NCBI RefSeq assembly: GCF_003231275.1
Contig: NZ_QKVL01000001.1
Location: forward strand, 310,001 to 374,000
From: Pseudomonas huaxiensis
GTDB lineage: Bacteria > Pseudomonadota > Gammaproteobacteria > Pseudomonadales > Pseudomonadaceae
Direction: 5' to 3'
DNA: 64,000 nt
In this document: piece after piece, positions 62,875 through 64,000 of the stretch
How positions within the stretch are numbered: the first letter of the stretch is position 1
Layout: every line of letters begins with the position of its first letter
Position numbers and translations under genes: made by a program
Notes under the pieces: model-generated
What the model was told of the DNA's origin: nothing
What the model saw: only the letters and a program-made list of their open reading frames with translations
Database searches by the model: none

Positions 62875-63578
62875 ACTCTTCCTTGCCTGCCTTCTGGGCA
62901 GTGATCCCCGCCGCCGGCGTGGGTGCGCGAATGGCCGCCGACCGGCCGAAGCAGTACCTGCAATTGGGCGGACTTACGATTCTCGAACACAGCCTCAACT
63001 GTTTCCTCGACCATCCCTGTGTGAAAGGGGTGGTGGTCAGCCTTGCCGCTGACGATCCTTTCTGGCCCGACCTTCCGTGCGCCAGCGACCCGCGTATCCA
63101 GCGGGCCGCAGGTGGGCGCGAGCGCGCCGACTCGGTGCTCAATGCCTTGTTGTTACTGCATGCCCAGGGCGCGTCCGACAGCGATTGGGTGCTGGTGCAT
63201 GATGCCGCGCGCCCGAACCTGGCTCGCTCCGACCTGGACCGGCTGCTGCTGGAACTGGCGGATGACCCGGTGGGCGGCCTGCTCGCGGTGCCGGCTCGTG
63301 ACACCCTCAAGCGCGCCGACGCCGATGGCCGCGTCAGTGCGACGGTCGACCGCAGCACCATCTGGCAGGCCTACACACCACAGATGTTCCGCCTCGGCGC
63401 CCTGCATCGGGCGCTGGCCGACAGCCTGGTGGCGGATGTTGCGATCACCGACGAAGCGTCGGCCATCGAATGGTCCGGGCAGGCGCCGCGCTTGATCGAA
63501 GGGCGTAATGACAACATCAAGGTCACCCGTCCTGAAGATCTGGAGTGGTTGCGCCAGCGTTGGGCGATGCGCGGCTGA
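62871..63578 (+). CDS. ispD: 2-C-methyl-D-erythritol 4-phosphate cytidylyltransferase
   Basis: The third step of the MEP pathway: MEP + CTP to CDP-ME. The 235 residues have the nucleotide site AVIPAAGVGARMAADRPKQYL, given here in part (AAGVGARMAADRPKQY), the GGRERADSVLNAL and VHDAARPNL motifs and, near the C-terminus, a TDEAS segment and NIKVTRPEDL. Coupled to ftsB by a four-base overlap. It converges on the LysR gene with a four-base gap. Confidence 0.97.
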   Translation: MNSSLPAFWAVIPAAGVGARMAADRPKQYLQLGGLTILEHSLNCFLDHPCVKGVVVSLAADDPFWPDLPCASDPRIQRAAGGRERADSVLNALLLLHAQGASDSDWVLVHDAARPNLARSDLDRLLLELADDPVGGLLAVPARDTLKRADADGRVSATVDRSTIWQAYTPQMFRLGALHRALADSLVADVAITDEASAIEWSGQAPRLIEGRNDNIKVTRPEDLEWLRQRWAMRG

Positions 63579-63582
63579 CGGG

Positions 63583-64000
63583 TCAGGTTCGCTGATATTC
63601 CGGCCTGAGTGCCAGTCCTTCACGCAAGTGATCCACCAGCTTGCGCACTTTCGGTGACAGGTGCCGTTGCTGCGGGTAGAGCGCCCACACCGCCGTATTT
63701 GGTGGCTGATGGGCCTCCAGCAGTGAAACCAGGGCGCCGCTGCCCAAGTGTTCCAGCACGTAATAGTCCGGTAGCTGACACAGCCCCATGCCCTGCAGCG
63801 CGGCATCCAGTACCGCCTGGCCGCTGTTGCAGCGCCAGTTGCCCTGGACCCGTTGCGCGATTTCCCGACCCTCCTGCTGCACCGCCCAGATATCCGAACT
63901 GCCGATCAGGCAATTGTGCCGCGCCAGTTCCGACAGGCTGTGCGGTCGGCCATAGCGACTGAGGTAATCCGGCGAGGCGCACACGAACATGCGCCGCGGC
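63583..64000 (-). CDS. LysR-family regulator, C-terminal part (runs off the window)
   Basis: About 138 residues of the effector-binding domain of a LysR regulator are visible; the DNA-binding N-terminus is outside. MFVCASPDYLSRYGRPHSLSELARHNCLI and QGMGLCQLPDYYV are typical of the CrgA-like LysR subgroup (each shown only in part here: ASPDYLSRYGRPHSL, GMGLCQLPDYYV). In P. aeruginosa a formaldehyde-detoxification LysR regulator (GfnR) lies near ispD, so this may be its counterpart, divergent from adhC outside the window; that is inference. Confidence 0.88.
   Translation of the reverse strand, partial: PRRMFVCASPDYLSRYGRPHSLSELARHNCLIGSSDIWAVQQEGREIAQRVQGNWRCNSGQAVLDAALQGMGLCQLPDYYVLEHLGSGALVSLLEAHQPPNTAVWALYPQQRHLSPKVRKLVDHLREGLALRPEYQRT

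Overview
The window reads as chromosomal core DNA of a Pseudomonas from the fluorescens/putida side of the genus. The evidence is high GC, G/C-ending codons, protein sequences close to what I recall of Pseudomonas housekeeping proteins, and three REPIN-type repeats with the GTGGGAGC...GGCTTGCC signature common in that group. No plasmid, prophage, insertion sequence, CRISPR array, tRNA or rRNA is visible. I count 57 protein genes, two of them cut by the window ends.

Region 1 (1-9.8 kb): a divergent pair of surface lipoprotein genes (OmpA-like and DUF4398), a small unknown gene, then ppc, adk and tsaB, followed by a little-studied run (small conserved protein, DUF72, PEP mutase/isocitrate lyase-like, extensin-like) that meets a reverse-strand gene encoding an internally duplicated unknown protein.

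Region 2 (9.9-20.3 kb): rsmJ, a TetR repressor divergent from a two-gene RND pump resembling MexL-MexJK, two small envelope proteins, plsB and a cold-shock gene with a structured leader.

Region 3 (20.3-37.3 kb): an unknown protein, rlmA, dapE and the GH17-GT2 beta-glucan synthase NdvB; then tcdA tail-to-tail with csdE-csdA, dapD and a Spx/ArsC-like reductase; pncA divergent from a CPA1 Na+/H+ antiporter; and dapC-glnD-map. Three diaminopimelate/lysine genes (dapE, dapD, dapC) lie within 13 kb, and TcdA lies beside the CsdA-CsdE sulfur-transfer pair it works with in E. coli.

Region 4 (37.6-63.6 kb): the long same-strand macromolecular-synthesis and envelope block rpsB-tsf-pyrH-frr-uppS-cdsA-dxr-rseP-bamA-skp-lpxD-fabZ-lpxA-lpxB-rnhB-dnaE-accA-tilS-pyrG-kdsA-eno-ftsB-ispD. 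It links translation factors, isoprenoid and phospholipid precursors, outer-membrane assembly and lipid A synthesis. Many start/stop overlaps (ATGA, TAATG, GTGA) point to translational coupling. A LysR regulator runs off the right end.

I did not find a convincing undescribed multi-gene system. The items most worth a second look are the 27-bp perfect palindrome at 32421-32478, the internally duplicated protein at 9204-9824, the double stem-loop leader of the cold-shock gene, the tail-to-tail tcdA/csdE overlap, and the AAGCTGCAAG repeats, one of which abuts the tsaB promoter.
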